A stretch of 64,000 nt of DNA from positions 5,146,001 to 5,210,000 of the forward strand of contig JAWZSP010000003.1 of the NCBI GenBank assembly GCA_034401135.1, given 5' to 3'. The notes under the pieces are model-generated. The model was not told the origin of the DNA, did no database searches, and saw nothing but the letters and a program-made list of their open reading frames with translations. The DNA is from Volutella citrinella (lineage: Eukaryota > Ascomycota > Sordariomycetes > Hypocreales > Nectriaceae). Shown here piece after piece: positions 36,352 to 47,082 of this stretch. Each line of letters starts with the position of its first letter. Positions within the stretch are counted from its first letter, which is position 1. Both the position numbers and the translations under genes were made by a program.

Positions 36352-37067
36352 ATGACGATCAAAATCTCAGCAATCCTCACCGCCGCATGCACCATCGTGT
36401 CGCTTGTGGCATCTCAAGGCACCCCAGGCACCGCAGTCAAGACGACAACGCAAACCTCGCTCTTCCTCCCACCGTTGCCAACATCAGGCGACAGCGCGCT
36501 GTGGGCATCCGTCGTCAACGATCCAACGAACGGCAGCACTGAATTCGTCCTTGGCTGCGCGCCGACATTCACATCGCCCTACAACTGCGACGTCTTCACC
36601 GGCCAGACGTACACACAGACGGGCAGCGTCGCAAACTTTGAGTTGTGAGTGCTACATCCCGATCCCCGAGGCGGAGCTCAGACTCAGAGCCACAGACACT
36701 GACCAAGATTTGCAGCTTTGGCACAACATATGAGTGTTTCAGAAGGAGGAGTGGTGGCAAACACAAGCGAAAGATCACGACCAGGTGTAAATACTCTTCC
36801 ACCGGCGAGATTGCGACAACGACTATTCTTAGCGGAACACAGTGGCGTACAGATGCCTCGGTGGTGATCCCGACGAGCTTATTCACTGGTGCAACACCAA
36901 CAGCGACATCGACATCGGCGGTCCCAACAGGCGGACTTGACTGTAAGAACGCAAAGATTGAAGACGACCGACTTGTGTGCCCCAGTTCAGCCGCAAGCTG
37001 GATTGTGCCCGGCTTTGGTTTGGTAGTGGCGATTGCAGGATCAGTTATCTTGTTGATTGTGGCTTAA
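36352..37067 (+). CDS. Secreted, probably GPI-anchored cysteine-containing protein
   Basis: Two exons: 36352-36644 and 36716-37067, with intron 36645-36715 (gtgagt...tgcag). The product is 214 residues. The N-terminus is a signal peptide ending near Ala-Ser-Gln. The body has six cysteines (after Gly, in Asn-Cys-Asp, Glu-Cys-Phe, Arg-Cys-Lys, Asp-Cys-Lys and Val-Cys-Pro) and a Thr/Ser-rich stretch before the last pair. The C-terminus is a small-residue patch followed by about 20 hydrophobic residues and no charged tail, which fits GPI attachment; a plain membrane anchor is the alternative. The upstream in-frame ATG at 36166 would put about 62 residues before the signal and is unlikely. The protein is expected at the cell surface. 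Family not recognised. Confidence 0.72.
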
Positions 37068-37303
37068 ACTGGGATGCCCAGGACTGTGTCTATCCAAGTC
37101 TGTCAGAGAGCCGCCAGGAGGGAGGTGGTTGATACCATGGATCTACCTTGTATTTTATCTTCAAAACGACACCGCATAATGAGAAGAAGGCCAGATTTTC
37201 ACACTGCATGCATGTTTGCCCAGCCCACGCTGTTGGTTCTCGGTGGGCCAACGACTTGTCTTGATTGGCCAACCCCCTCACCGTCCACAGCCTTATGCTC
37301 ATT

Positions 37304-37343
37304 CACGTTCACGCTCGGGCTCGGGCTCGGGCTCACGCTCACG
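37304..37343 (+). repeat. Short tandem hexamer repeats in a 5' leader
   Basis: Units of cacgtt, cacgct and cgggct repeat in tandem just before the kinase-like gene, 53 bases upstream of its ATG. Confidence 0.6.
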
Positions 37344-37395
37344 CACTCTCCTCAACAACTTTCTAGATTTCGACCGCATCACTCGCCCCGACATC

Positions 37396-38362
37396 ATGGC
37401 TGAAACAGCCCCCACATCTCCGTACGAGACCGACCCGGCCAAGATCCCCACTCGTGATAGATATGCCGACTTCCCGCTGTATGGTCGCTACGGTCCCCAC
37501 CGCAATGATTTCCGGCCCGCGGCAGAACATGTCAACTCCTCGTCAGATGCTGCACTCAAGTACTGGGAAGACCTGCTCTTCCGGTGTAATAGCTACACCA
37601 TGGTCTATGAAAATGTGATTGATGAAGACGGACGCGATGTCTTCGCCATCGGTAGCGTCATTGTCAAGTCTGGCCACCTTCACGAGTATCCGACGCGTGA
37701 CTACTCCTTCAATGATGCAAACGAGGTCGCCGCCATTGCCTTGGTCCGCGAGCCCCTCCAGGAAATTGGCATCCAGGTTCCGCAAATCTACTTTACAGGC
37801 AAGGTACGAGTTCCACTCCAGTCCATGCCTCACTCGTGTTGTCAAGCTCACCTTCTATCAGATCAAAGGTCGCGATGTCCTTGTCCAAGAGAGGATCCCT
37901 GGTGTCGGCCTCAACGTTGCCACCCAGTACTTGACGATTGAGGAAATGCAGCGCTTCAAGGACCAGGCCCGTGAGGTCCTCCGAGTTCTGCACGCTATCA
38001 AGCCCACGCCAGAGCAGCGTGAGGGTGCCCCCTCGTACGTGGTGCCTGTCACTTCGCCCGTTGGCAACCGCCGCATCCAGCAGCTCGAGGCCGACATCAT
38101 TTTCTCGGGACAGGACAAGGATAGTGACTTTTCCCTGATGCACAATGACTTTACCGATTCCAACTGCATCGTCAACGACGGCAGGATTGTGGGGTTGGTC
38201 GACTGGGAGATGGCTGGCTTCTTCAGCTGGGAGACGGCGCGCAAGGTGCACCAACAGATCAGGTCGCCGAGCAAGGAGACCTATGCATTTCTGGATGGAA
38301 TGGAGCAGTACCGTGAGCTTTTGGAAAAGATTTACTTTTGGAAGGACCTCTATGATGTCTAA
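37396..38362 (+). CDS. APH/choline-kinase-fold phosphotransferase-like protein
   Basis: Two exons: 37396-37803 and 37862-38362, with intron 37804-37861 (gtacga...atcag). The product is 302 residues with no signal peptide. The second half holds the kinase-like catalytic loop His-Asn-Asp-Phe-Thr-Asp-Ser-Asn (His230, Asp232, Asn237) and the metal-binding Asp-Trp-Glu (from Asp250). These are the two diagnostic motifs of the aminoglycoside-phosphotransferase superfamily, with Asn where Gly usually follows the His. The N-lobe has a conserved Ile-Val-Lys (the likely ATP-binding Lys) after about 95 residues. Fungal genomes carry many such proteins with unknown substrates, so this does not imply antibiotic resistance. 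An upstream in-frame ATG at 37216 is less likely because it would translate the hexamer repeat. Confidence 0.85.
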
Positions 38363-38413
38363 GGGCTGGGACCAGTCTAAGGGCTAGGACAAGTCTTAGC
38401 CCTGGGACAAGTC
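38360..38413 (+). repeat. Three 18-bp tandem repeats starting at the stop codon
   Basis: Units at 38360-38377, 38378-38395 and 38396-38413 differ at only a few positions. The first begins with the TAA stop of the kinase-like gene, and the second carries the same in-frame TAA. Confidence 0.8.
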
Positions 38414-38755
38414 TACGATAGACCGCTTCTAGCAGTGATGCAAGGTAGAATGCATATCGATGTAACCAAAGAGGCATAACAGGAATGCGCCTTGGGGATC
38501 CTTGCATTTAAATCCCTCTAAAGCAATAGCTGATGTTAATCCAGCACTACTGGGCGACTGAACTGTCGGCCGCAGCTGAAGAATGGAATCTATGATACAC
38601 GGCTGTAGCATCCTGTGAGATTGGGCAGTAGCTACGAGATACAAGTTGAATAATAATCTTTATACATTAATATTAGTATGTACTATAATGGTTATATATA
38701 CCGAACATCTTCAAAGTAATCATAATACCTCAATATCTCATAAAAAACCACACCC
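38414..38755. other. Intergenic between convergent genes
   Basis: AT-rich toward 38640-38755, next to the 3' end of the tyrosinase gene. No frame of note. Confidence 0.5.
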
Positions 38756-40132
38756 TTAGAGGTAGATGTAGCAGAGCGGGCTTCCGCCCATGGTGCTCAT
38801 CAGGTCGCTGATGGGTCGGCTCTGGGTCAAGGTGCCCATGTTGAGGATATCCGACAGGACCGCATCACGGCTAGGGGGGTTGTTGTTGATGGTGATGGTT
38901 CCGGCAATCTTGCCAGCCTCACGGGGGTGGAGGGTCTGCCAGATCCAGTACAGGCGGTCGACCATGGAGTGGTGGAGGAAGAAGGAGGGGTCGTTGGGCG
39001 ACGAGAAGACGTCGCTGGCCTCGCCGCCGAGGCCGGTGTGGCCAGAGGTGTGCAGGCCGAGGAAGGCGTCGCCGAAGCGGCCCTGGAACTCCTTCTGGAA
39101 GGACTCAATGGTCCAGCTGGCCTCGCCGATGGTGACGTTGACAAGGTTCTGGAGGGTGAAGAAGCGGGTCATGACGTAGGGGGACAGGTCACGGCTCAGG
39201 CAGCGAGGGTTGTAGCCCAAGCTGCCGTTGGGGTTGGGCTTCAGGCCGCGCATGGCGGGGGAGACGGGACCGAGGTGCACCTCCATGCTGAATGGATGTC
39301 AGTAATGTGTGCTTTGAGATGGGATGCGTTGAGGGAAACGTACTCCTTGAAGGGGCCGGACTTGATGCAGCCACCTCCCTTGCCAGACGGGATGAAGAGG
39401 TTGCCCTGGGAGGCGAGGGTGCCGTTGTGCTCCATGAACTCTCCATCACCGCTCATGCTGGTGTCACTGCCATCGAAGACAGGGTTGGAGTAGGGGTCGT
39501 GAGGCTTGTAGAACCAGTTCCAGTACTGAGTGGGCAAGTCAGTGCCAGTCTAGGGCCTGTCAAGATCATTGTAACTTACAGGCTGGGTGCCCGTGTAACC
39601 GCACTCCTCCTTGAGGGCGGTCTCATAGGCCCACGTGTAGTAACGGTGCCACGTCAGGAAGTTGCCCTGCAATGTGTTGTTAGCATGGTAGACACTTGGG
39701 AGATAAGAGCAGATGCTTACAGTGCCGTGGATGGACAAGGTCTGGTTGATGTGGACGGCGACAAAGTCATCGTATCGGTTGCGAGCACCGGGGGCAAAGG
39801 CAGGGTCAGCCTTGGAGGGCCTCTTCATCAGGCACTGGACAGCGCTAATGTAGGCCTTGCGCTCCTTTGTGCTGAGGAAGTTCCTAAAAGGGTGTGAGCA
39901 GGTCGGGCCTGGCGGCGGGGACTGGGGTAGTGCTCTGGACGTACCAATCCTTGCGGACCTTAGCAGTAAAGATGTTGCAGCTGCTGCGCTTGGCCTCGGT
40001 CGTGTTGAGCGTCTCGATGGCCTGCTCGTTGAGCTGCTGCATGAGGACATCGGAAGCCTCGGCGTCCGTGGTGGCGGACACGGAGCCGGCCAGGAGGCCA
40101 ATGGCTGCAGTGGCAACGGTTCCGAAACGCAT
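38756..40132 (-). CDS. Secreted tyrosinase (type-3 copper, short form)
   Basis: Five exons on the minus strand: 39945-40132, 39721-39883, 39580-39666, 39344-39525 and 38756-39287. The introns are 54-61 nt. The spliced protein is 383 residues with a signal peptide (about 1-20). Copper site A is formed by His in Ala-Val-His, Ser-Ile-His and Trp-His-Arg-Tyr-Tyr (about residues 101-122). Copper site B has candidate His at 211, 286, 290 and the Phe-Leu-His-His pair at 312-313, followed by the conserved Asp-Arg-Leu-Tyr. The family oxidises phenols to quinones, for melanin or metabolite crosslinking. The long C-terminal lid domain of intracellular fungal tyrosinases is absent, so this belongs with short secreted forms, some of which act in ribosomal or nonribosomal peptide clusters. 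No obvious repeat-bearing precursor peptide lies beside it. Confidence 0.9.
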
Positions 40133-40256
40133 CTTGTCAGGTTGCTTGTCTGGACTGGATGATGTGATGGCTTGTGGACTCGACTGCAGGAATTGCCACG
40201 TGGAAATGTGCTGCTGAGGGTAGGATGGTGGGATGAAAGGGGCGCGGATCCTCTTC

Positions 40257-40262
40257 ATATAA
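40257..40262 (-). promoter_or_regulatory. TATA-like element of the tyrosinase gene
   Basis: TTATAT on the minus strand about 125 bases before the start codon at 40132. Confidence 0.4.
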
Positions 40263-42701
40263 GAAGCCTAGACCGCGGACACCCTGGAGGGGGAGTCTCA
40301 GGCCCCAGCAACGTGCTAGGTGGGGAGGCATGAACCGGACCATGCCACTTCGTTTCCCTCTGCTGAGGCAAGAAATGACCAATTCCCTGGGGTTGGTTGG
40401 CCATGACTGGCCGGGCGAGCATGAGATGGACCGTGATGGACTCCCACGTGGCCGGGGATACGAACGACTGCCAATCTCTCGAACGGTGCACCGCTCAAGA
40501 ATCCAGGGCCACGGTACGCGGGAAATCACCTATATCAGAACGATGCGCCAAGTGGTTATGCCGTTCATTATCTTCTGGGAGAGCGAAATGCAGAGGTGAG
40601 GGGCGACGGGGCACTTTGGTGTGGGCGAACTTCAAGCGAAGGCGCCATCAATGCAGCCATCCTTGCCAGCAGCAAGGACAGGACGAGCTAGCAAGATGCC
40701 ATGCCCTGGTCGGCTATCATGCTTCATCGGGTCGTCGGCGATTGTCGTGGCCGGCTTGTCCTGGTTCATGCAGCAACGCACGCAATATGACAACCAGGCA
40801 ATGTGAGAGGATACAGCCGGTGCACGGGACAAGCCACTTGCTGAACCCACCTTCAAACAAGGGCATTCATGCAATATGATTTTGACTGTTCATCCCTCAC
40901 GCACTGACAATGGGATCGGCTTGAAAAGAAACGAGTGAGGAGAACCCAGGCCGGCGGCTCGGGAGTCGGCGAACGAACCTGGTTGTCGGATTCTGGCAGT
41001 TCGCCGATCCCTGCCTGTTTGTCCGTCCCCCCAGCAAAGACCCTTTCTCCTGCATGCGCTACTCGACGTGCTACTGGGCTCTGCGACTTGCAAGGATGCA
41101 TCCCGGCACTGGCTGTGGTTTGTGGTCTGATGGGGGAGGCATATTTCCACGCTAATCTGGCGGTATTTCCGCCCCTTACGGCCGCCCGCGCCCTCGCGCC
41201 GCAGCAACAGATCGCGGAGATCAGATCGTCTCGCCTGAGCTTTGCCGCTCAACAGACGCCGGGAAAGCCATCGTCTGCTCGCTGAAGCTGCTTGGCATGA
41301 CTTCAAACTATCTAACATCTTCTTGGTTGTGCTGCTGGCTGTGCTAATCAGATTGATAACCTGAAGCTCACAGCCTCCATGTCCATGTGGATATCCGGAT
41401 ATAGTCGCGGGTCTACGGTTGAAACAAAATCCCGCACTTTACCCAGTCCCAAATTCTCGCTATCAAAATTGCTATCCTTACAGAATCGGGAACGGGATGT
41501 GGCGGACTTATGTATGAGCCCGTCAGCGAAGAATGTCCACCAATATTCAGCTGGTCAACCGGGTTCTGAACCCGTCCCATGCAAGTGTCAATATAGCGGC
41601 AATCTCCGCTTTCTTTTTCCTCTCTTGCTCGCCTTCCTCGCCTTCCTCGTTTACGAGTTGTCTGTTTTGTGCTCGGGGAGGTGGGCTCGCTGCCGGGCTG
41701 CTGGGCCGTAGCCTGGTTTCTAGTCAGCACAAGGAATGGTGCTGAAGCTGAACGAGGCCATCGTGAAGATCTTTACTAAAAAGGGTGGTTGGACCACTTT
41801 CGTTGGACAAGGAAGACTCCCATGTCCTTGTCCTTGCGCAATGGATCCAGCGAGAGATTCGATTTCGCGTCGGCTTGTGGGGATGCGATGTCGGTTAAGC
41901 GAACGGGGATAAAGACTTTTCCATGCACGAGAAGAGCCTTTTGAGTCTTGTGCAAGGGGGGGGAGCCAGCCTAGTTAGATAGTCAAGACAATCCTTCGAT
42001 ATCGAGTGAATTGCCACGCTCTATTGAAGAATAGATGAAAAAGTCATGATGTATACCGTTTGAATGCATCAACAAATGCAATTGAACATACAGTAGCTCC
42101 GGGCCAGGACGGAATGGCGTCGCTCGCTTGGGAGGGCCGGCCCTTGTCCCCCGGTAATCTTTGACACACGTCAGTGCACACCCGGCAGATCTCTAGCCAG
42201 ATGCGGTACTTGGAACCACTTCCACCCTTCAGAGGTGCAGAGCGGGCAGCGCCCGATGGTCCGGTGGCGGTGGATCATGGAAGCAATGGGACGAGTTCAC
42301 CTCGTGAGCGGGAGAGCGCCTATAAGCCCCTGGGATATGCGTCCAGGATGCCAGCCGGCGCCACAAACAGAAGCAGAGAGCGGCGGGTGGTCTCCCGGGC
42401 GTTTCCTGAAGCCAGAGACGAACGAGCGAACAGGAAAGTGACAGCCAGTCTGACAGGTCCATCCCGGCAGGCTGGTTGTCGGTTCCTGCATGTGCATGCA
42501 TGCGTGCCACAGGAGGAGCCCAGAGTTTTGCTTTGGATTTTGGATAAAAAGGCTGCGGGGTCCGTCCGCTGCAGAAGAAGTGGGTTGTTTCGTCCGATCT
42601 TCCTTCGAAGCTCGCCGCTCATTCTCTTCTTTCGGCCTCTGTCGATCGAATTCTGATCTTCACTCCCCGATCAGGGTCCCCAGCTTCCCTCCGCACTCAC
42701 A
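40263..42701. other. Divergent intergenic region (about 2.4 kb)
   Basis: This is the upstream region of the tyrosinase gene (minus) and of the rhodopsin-fold membrane protein gene (plus). The open frames here are Arg/Ser/Gly-rich and carry no motifs. The frame at 42174-42656 is probably 5' leader of the next gene. A gataaaaag TATA-like site lies near 42543. Confidence 0.5.
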
Positions 42702-44217
42702 ATGGGACTTGGCGGGCGCCCGTTGCCCAAGCCCCCACCCAATGCCGCCGCTCGGGCTCACGAGAGCAATTCGGAATGGATCCTGGGCGTGACTGGCCTC
42801 TTCTGCAGCCTGGCCATCATCGCCATTGCCCTGCGTGTCTATGTGCGCACCATCATCTCCAAGGTGGCCGGGTGGGATGACTACGCAATGATTGGCGCCG
42901 GTGTAAGATGTCTCCAGCAGCAGGATATGTTTTTCTTTTCGGTCGGCCGTCTAACAAGAGATACTCGTGGCTTTAGATGACTGCCTTGGCTGCCTTCATT
43001 TGCTTCTGTGTGCAGTCGACCTATGGCATGGGCAAACATTACGAAACGAGAACGCAGCCCGAGGACGATCAGCTCCAGCTTGTCAGTTTCGTCCAGGCCA
43101 ACATCGGCCTCATCCCTGGCCTGTCCATTCTCAAGCTGTCCATCGGCCTGTCTCTCTTGAGGCTTAGTCGCACTCGCTGGTACAAGTTTGCGCTGTACGC
43201 GCTTCTGGGTAAGACACGCTCCAGCAAGACACCGACACCTCGTCATTGCTCAACGCTAACATGACTGGCCCTCCAGCAATCGTCGTCTTTTCCGAGTTGT
43301 TCGGCTCCCTCACGATCATCTTGTTCTGCAACCCCGTCCGAAAATACTGGGATTCGACGGTCAAGGGGAAATGCTATCCGGTTCCGCTCTTTGTCAAGTT
43401 CGGCGTCATCCACACGGGTATATTACCACCGCTTTATACTATTACGATGCTCGGTTGCGTGCTAACGGTCGCATGCAGGACTCAACATTGGCACTGACGT
43501 CCTCTTCGCGACGCTACCCATCCCGATTATCTGGAGCCTTCAGATGAAGAAACTGACGCGCATATATTTGGTCGGCGTCTTCAGTCTCGGTTATGTGTAT
43601 GGAATCAACTCTTCAAGTCACATAGCATTTCCTCTAACGAATTCTCCATCAGGGCCGTCATTATGGGAATCATCCGAGCTGTTTACCAGATCAACTTTGG
43701 CGCAGACCCTGATTCCGCATTGTACGTCAAATCAAGGCCAAATGCCCAAGACCAACTACTGACACTACTTTGCTCTAGCTACATGAGGGTGCAGTTCTGG
43801 GGATTGTGAGTTCCTCTCGCCAACTCTAGACCACACCAAGCTAACAACGTCCACAGCCTCCAGGTCACGACTGGTATCATCGCCGCCTGCGCGCCAACCC
43901 TGAAGCCTCTGGTCGGCCGCTGGCTCAACATCTCCTCAAGCAAGGGATACGGCTCCTCCAACTTTTACGGCGACGCGAGCGGCCAGCAATCGAGACGTCG
44001 CACCGGAGTCGGGGCTGGCTACGAGCTCAACTCGAGAAGCCAGACGACAGGCAGAGATCCAGGGGCCACTCATACCACGGTCAAAGGCGGCCACGCGGGA
44101 GCCTATGGAAAGTCGGACAGCCTGGGAGATCGATCCGGAAGTGAGGAGATGATTCTGCCGGTGCCGGGGAACCCCAAAAGCATTGTTATCAAAACGGAGG
44201 TCAGTGTTCAGCGATAG
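42702..44217 (+). CDS. Rhodopsin-fold seven-membrane-segment protein (PTH11/SAT4-type)
   Basis: Seven exons: 42702-42902, 42977-43208, 43277-43417, 43479-43596, 43653-43721, 43779-43805 and 43857-44217. All introns are 51-74 nt. The product is 382 residues. The N-terminal Trp-Ile-Leu-Gly helix, the conserved Gly-Trp-Asp-Asp-Tyr-Ala-Met loop and the Tyr-Gly-x-Gly-Lys-His segment after the second helix identify the large fungal rhodopsin-domain family that includes PTH11-like putative receptors. Seven hydrophobic segments end near residue 280. The cytosolic tail is Ser/Gly/Arg-rich. The CFEM cysteine domain of some PTH11 receptors is missing. Its role could be sensing at the plasma membrane; ligand unknown. 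The short sixth exon (27 nt) is needed to keep the frame. Confidence 0.87.
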
Positions 44218-44370
44218 GATGTAAATCTTAATAAGTCCAGTAAGGATCCGGAAAAGCACGCGAATCTGGGCCTGGGAGGCGCACTAGGATGGCTTTATAA
44301 TACGTTGCCGCCTTCTAATAGACGAGCTCACCTCAACGCCGATCTTAAAACCCATTAACCATGTGCCTAA

Positions 44371-45160
44371 TTTGCCGGAGGCAGCGGCATCGCCCCATTC
44401 CGAGGTTTCTGGAAGTATCGGCTTGCAGCCGCTAGGTTGTCTGGCGGAAAGAATTACCTATACCTCGGCGTTCAATCCCGCGACAAGTTCTGCTTTGAAT
44501 ACGAGCTTCTGGAGCTCGTGAGGATGGGCTTCATGCAAGTCCACGTCGCATTCTCGAGAGATCCCGAGGGTTTAGAATATGACTCAGTGACCAGAGACCT
44601 TGTGGAGAAGCGGACCCCTCCCCGCTATGTTGATGTTCTCATTGTAGAGCAAGGGGCAACTATATGTGACCTGGTCATGTCCAAGAAACAGGGTGGGCTT
44701 GGGGGTCGCTTGTATGTCTGCGACTCGGTCTCGGTCTTCGACTCTATCATGAATGGCATTTGAAAGGCCCTCTACACCTACCGCGCAGCAACAATGGAGA
44801 ACGTCGACATGATTGTGAACAAGGCCTTTGCTGAACGCCGGTTCATGATTGATGTGTTTATGACACCGAAACCTCTGCCCTGCAACCTTCCCACCATCTC
44901 ATTGTCAAAGTTGGCTCTTCATACGGGGCATCGACCGGAATCTCGAATGTGGCTTGTTGTCCACGGAAGCGTTTATGGTGTCACCGACTTCTGTCCCATG
45001 CACCCGGGGGGCACTGTGATTATCAGGTCAAACGCTGGAGTCGGCTGCACGGCGTCATTCGATAGTATTGCTCATACTAACAACCCCGAAGTATCAAGCC
45101 TTCTCACCCGCTACTTCATCGGACACTTGGCCCCCAAGCCAGCCTGTTGTGATTATTTAG
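44371..45160 (+). pseudogene. Relic of a flavin reductase fused to cytochrome b5
   Basis: One reading frame contains, in order, a Gly-Ser-Gly-Ile-Ala-Pro-Phe-Arg motif of ferredoxin-reductase-type NAD(P)H domains (about 44380), a Ala-Phe-Ser-Arg-Asp stretch, a Gln-Gly-Ala-x-Ile-Cys-Asp segment, and a cytochrome b5 domain with the heme-binding His-Pro-Gly-Gly (about 44999-45010). The frame is broken by TGA at 44761-44763, where an Arg codon (CGA) would fit the family, and by stops and an apparent small frameshift before 44371. Homology stops near 45160. The FMN/FAD-binding front half expected in such reductases is not in the preceding DNA, which is the neighbouring gene's 3' end. The piece is therefore a truncated, inactivated copy. 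It lies 475 bases from the terpene cyclase and may be a lost redox partner of that locus; this is inference. Confidence 0.75.
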
Positions 45161-45634
45161 TTGTGGCTACGTTGCTCTGGGAACCGTCCAGAACTGCCCC
45201 CGCCGCTTGTTTGTTCTGAACAACCCTTGGTGCAACTCGCGCGCATATATTATACCGGCTATGTCTGTGTCGTGCCCTGCCTGCAAATCCGCCGCGTTGT
45301 CCTCGTCATCCTCGTCCTCGTCCCATATCGATTGTGCCAATGTCTCGCCCACCGCATAATTCATACATGCGGTTCCCCCAAGGCCAATTCCCACGAGGCT
45401 GCGGAGAGCGGCGCCAGGAGGGACAGAATTAGCCCAGATGTGGGGACTAGCTGTGCTAGCATCCTTCGCTTCATGCGTAAATTGTTTGAAGGCGCATTAA
45501 AGTTTGAGACCGGTGGTGTCAGATAAAAGTAAATGCCCGAAGCGATAAGGCTCTAGCTTACCCAGGCAATGGAAAAGGGGCGGCTTCTAAAGAGGCTGAT
45601 AGACAAGTACTGTATCAATTTAATTCTAACTAGA
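45161..45634. other. Intergenic after the reductase relic
   Basis: A minus-strand stretch between about 45470 and 45170 stays open and encodes a Gly-rich segment followed by an Asp/Glu run. It has no start, no recognisable domain and no clear splice partners, so it is not called. Confidence 0.4.
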
Positions 45635-47033
45635 TTAAAGCGGTATAACCCAAGAGCCATCCTGTCGGTGGTACTGCGCCATATTGTATCTGCTACACGT
45701 CTGACTGCCAAAGGTTATATTAGTATTAACAGTTCTTCGCTATAAATAAAGCAAGGGTAATAGAAAGAAAAAGACTTACGCCCAAGTATAGTGGCCTGAC
45801 ATATTATACTCAAGTACTTGAATATACTTAGTAAGGTTGCCACCCAGGCACTCGTCATTACCTGAGAAGCTAATCACCTTCTCCGCTATCCTTTTGAACT
45901 CAAACACAGAGCCCTGGAGCTGCTCCCTAATAGCAAGCACTGCCGGCTCTAGTTCCACGTTAAGATCGATCATAGTAATAGGGATCAAGCTCTGTAGAGT
46001 TCGGTGCTATAGTAAATAAGGAGGTTAGGCAGGGGGCAACAATAGATAGTAACTTCGGTATTTATTCCTACTTACCATTTCTTTCTTCAATGAAAGCATA
46101 TCGTTGATGCTGTGGATAAAATCAGCCTATGTGTGCTATAGGTAGTTGAGAGGGTAATGAGTCATCCTACATAACAATATTGCGATTAACTTCAAACCAC
46201 AACATCTTGATCTCAGGAAGCTGGAAAACCCATTCAGGTAATACAATATCAGCCATGTACCTAAAATATAATAAGTTTAGTAAGTTGCCTCTTGCTAAGC
46301 GGCTGCACTCACTCTGCCATAGCGCAGCTGCAGAAGACAGCTGAAGTACCCCATCTTTGGTCCCAGTACTGCTGAGTTGATAGAATCCTTCTATCATCTA
46401 GGCACTGTTGCTCTGATGCGCAGCTTCTGATATAATGCTTTAGTTGCTCAAATAGTCGGAGACGCTGTGGCCGTTTCATCTGGGCGCGGAACATATGGCC
46501 TGAATACTTGAATAATATAGCAGTAGATGTTGGTGGAATAGGCTCTTCTGCGAAAGGGTCGGCCAGCCCAAGATGAAACTGGATGTAGTCAATAGTCCCA
46601 TCATATATCTGACTTAAGTTTGGGGTGATGGCTTCGATCTTATCCTCCCCATCATCAAAAATATCATCCCAAATAAAGAGCCAAATATGATAGAGTGAGA
46701 TGGCCACTTGCCTCCCTATTCGAGAGTCAGGCCACCACCTAAGGATAAAAGGTAGGTTAGCAATCAATATTTATATTATTAAAAAGACTGAAAATACTTA
46801 TGCAGTTGTTCTTACTCTGAGACAAAAGATGGTATATCAACTCTATCAATCTGCTGTCGAACGCGATGGTTCGTGATGATATTATCAAGGCGAGAGTTGA
46901 CGAGTCGCTTCAACAACTTATGGTGCGAGCTTGTGCCACAAGCTAATGGAGACATGATAGATTCGAGGTCCATAATGCGTAACTCTTTACCATGGAGCTC
47001 GACCGAGATATCGCGCTGTGTATATAGAGCCAT
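45635..47033 (-). CDS. Class I terpene cyclase (sesquiterpene synthase type)
   Basis: Six exons on the minus strand: 46816-47033, 46313-46738, 46171-46260, 46076-46109, 45780-46006 and 45635-45704. The introns are 52-77 nt. The spliced protein is 354 residues, the usual length for fungal sesquiterpene cyclases. Metal-binding site one is Asp-Asp-Ile-Phe-Asp (97-101), embedded in an acidic run that also has Asp-Gly-Glu-Asp. Site two, the NSE triad, is Asn247-Asp-x-x-Ser251-x-x-x-Glu255 and is created only by correct splicing of exons 3 and 4. The C-terminal Arg-Tyr pair (337-338), which contacts diphosphate, comes from exon 6. The family ionises farnesyl diphosphate (sometimes other prenyl diphosphates) and cyclises it. 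All key residues look intact, so an active enzyme is expected; the product cannot be predicted. Codon use is more AT-ending than in the left-hand genes. Confidence 0.9.
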
Positions 47034-47075
47034 TGTTGCAAAGGGAAGGAGATAATGGTTTATGATAGGAAATTA

Positions 47076-47082
47076 CTCTATA
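47076..47082 (-). promoter_or_regulatory. TATA-like element of the terpene cyclase
   Basis: TATAGAG on the minus strand, about 45 bases before the start codon at 47033. Confidence 0.4.

Noticed and set aside
37396..38362. Aminoglycoside resistance gene
   Set aside because: Only the general kinase-fold motifs are shared. This superfamily is large in fungi and substrates are mostly unknown.
45167..45470. Minus-strand gene with a Gly-rich segment and acidic run
   Set aside because: No start, no matching splice signals and no family. It overlaps the end of the reductase relic's flank.
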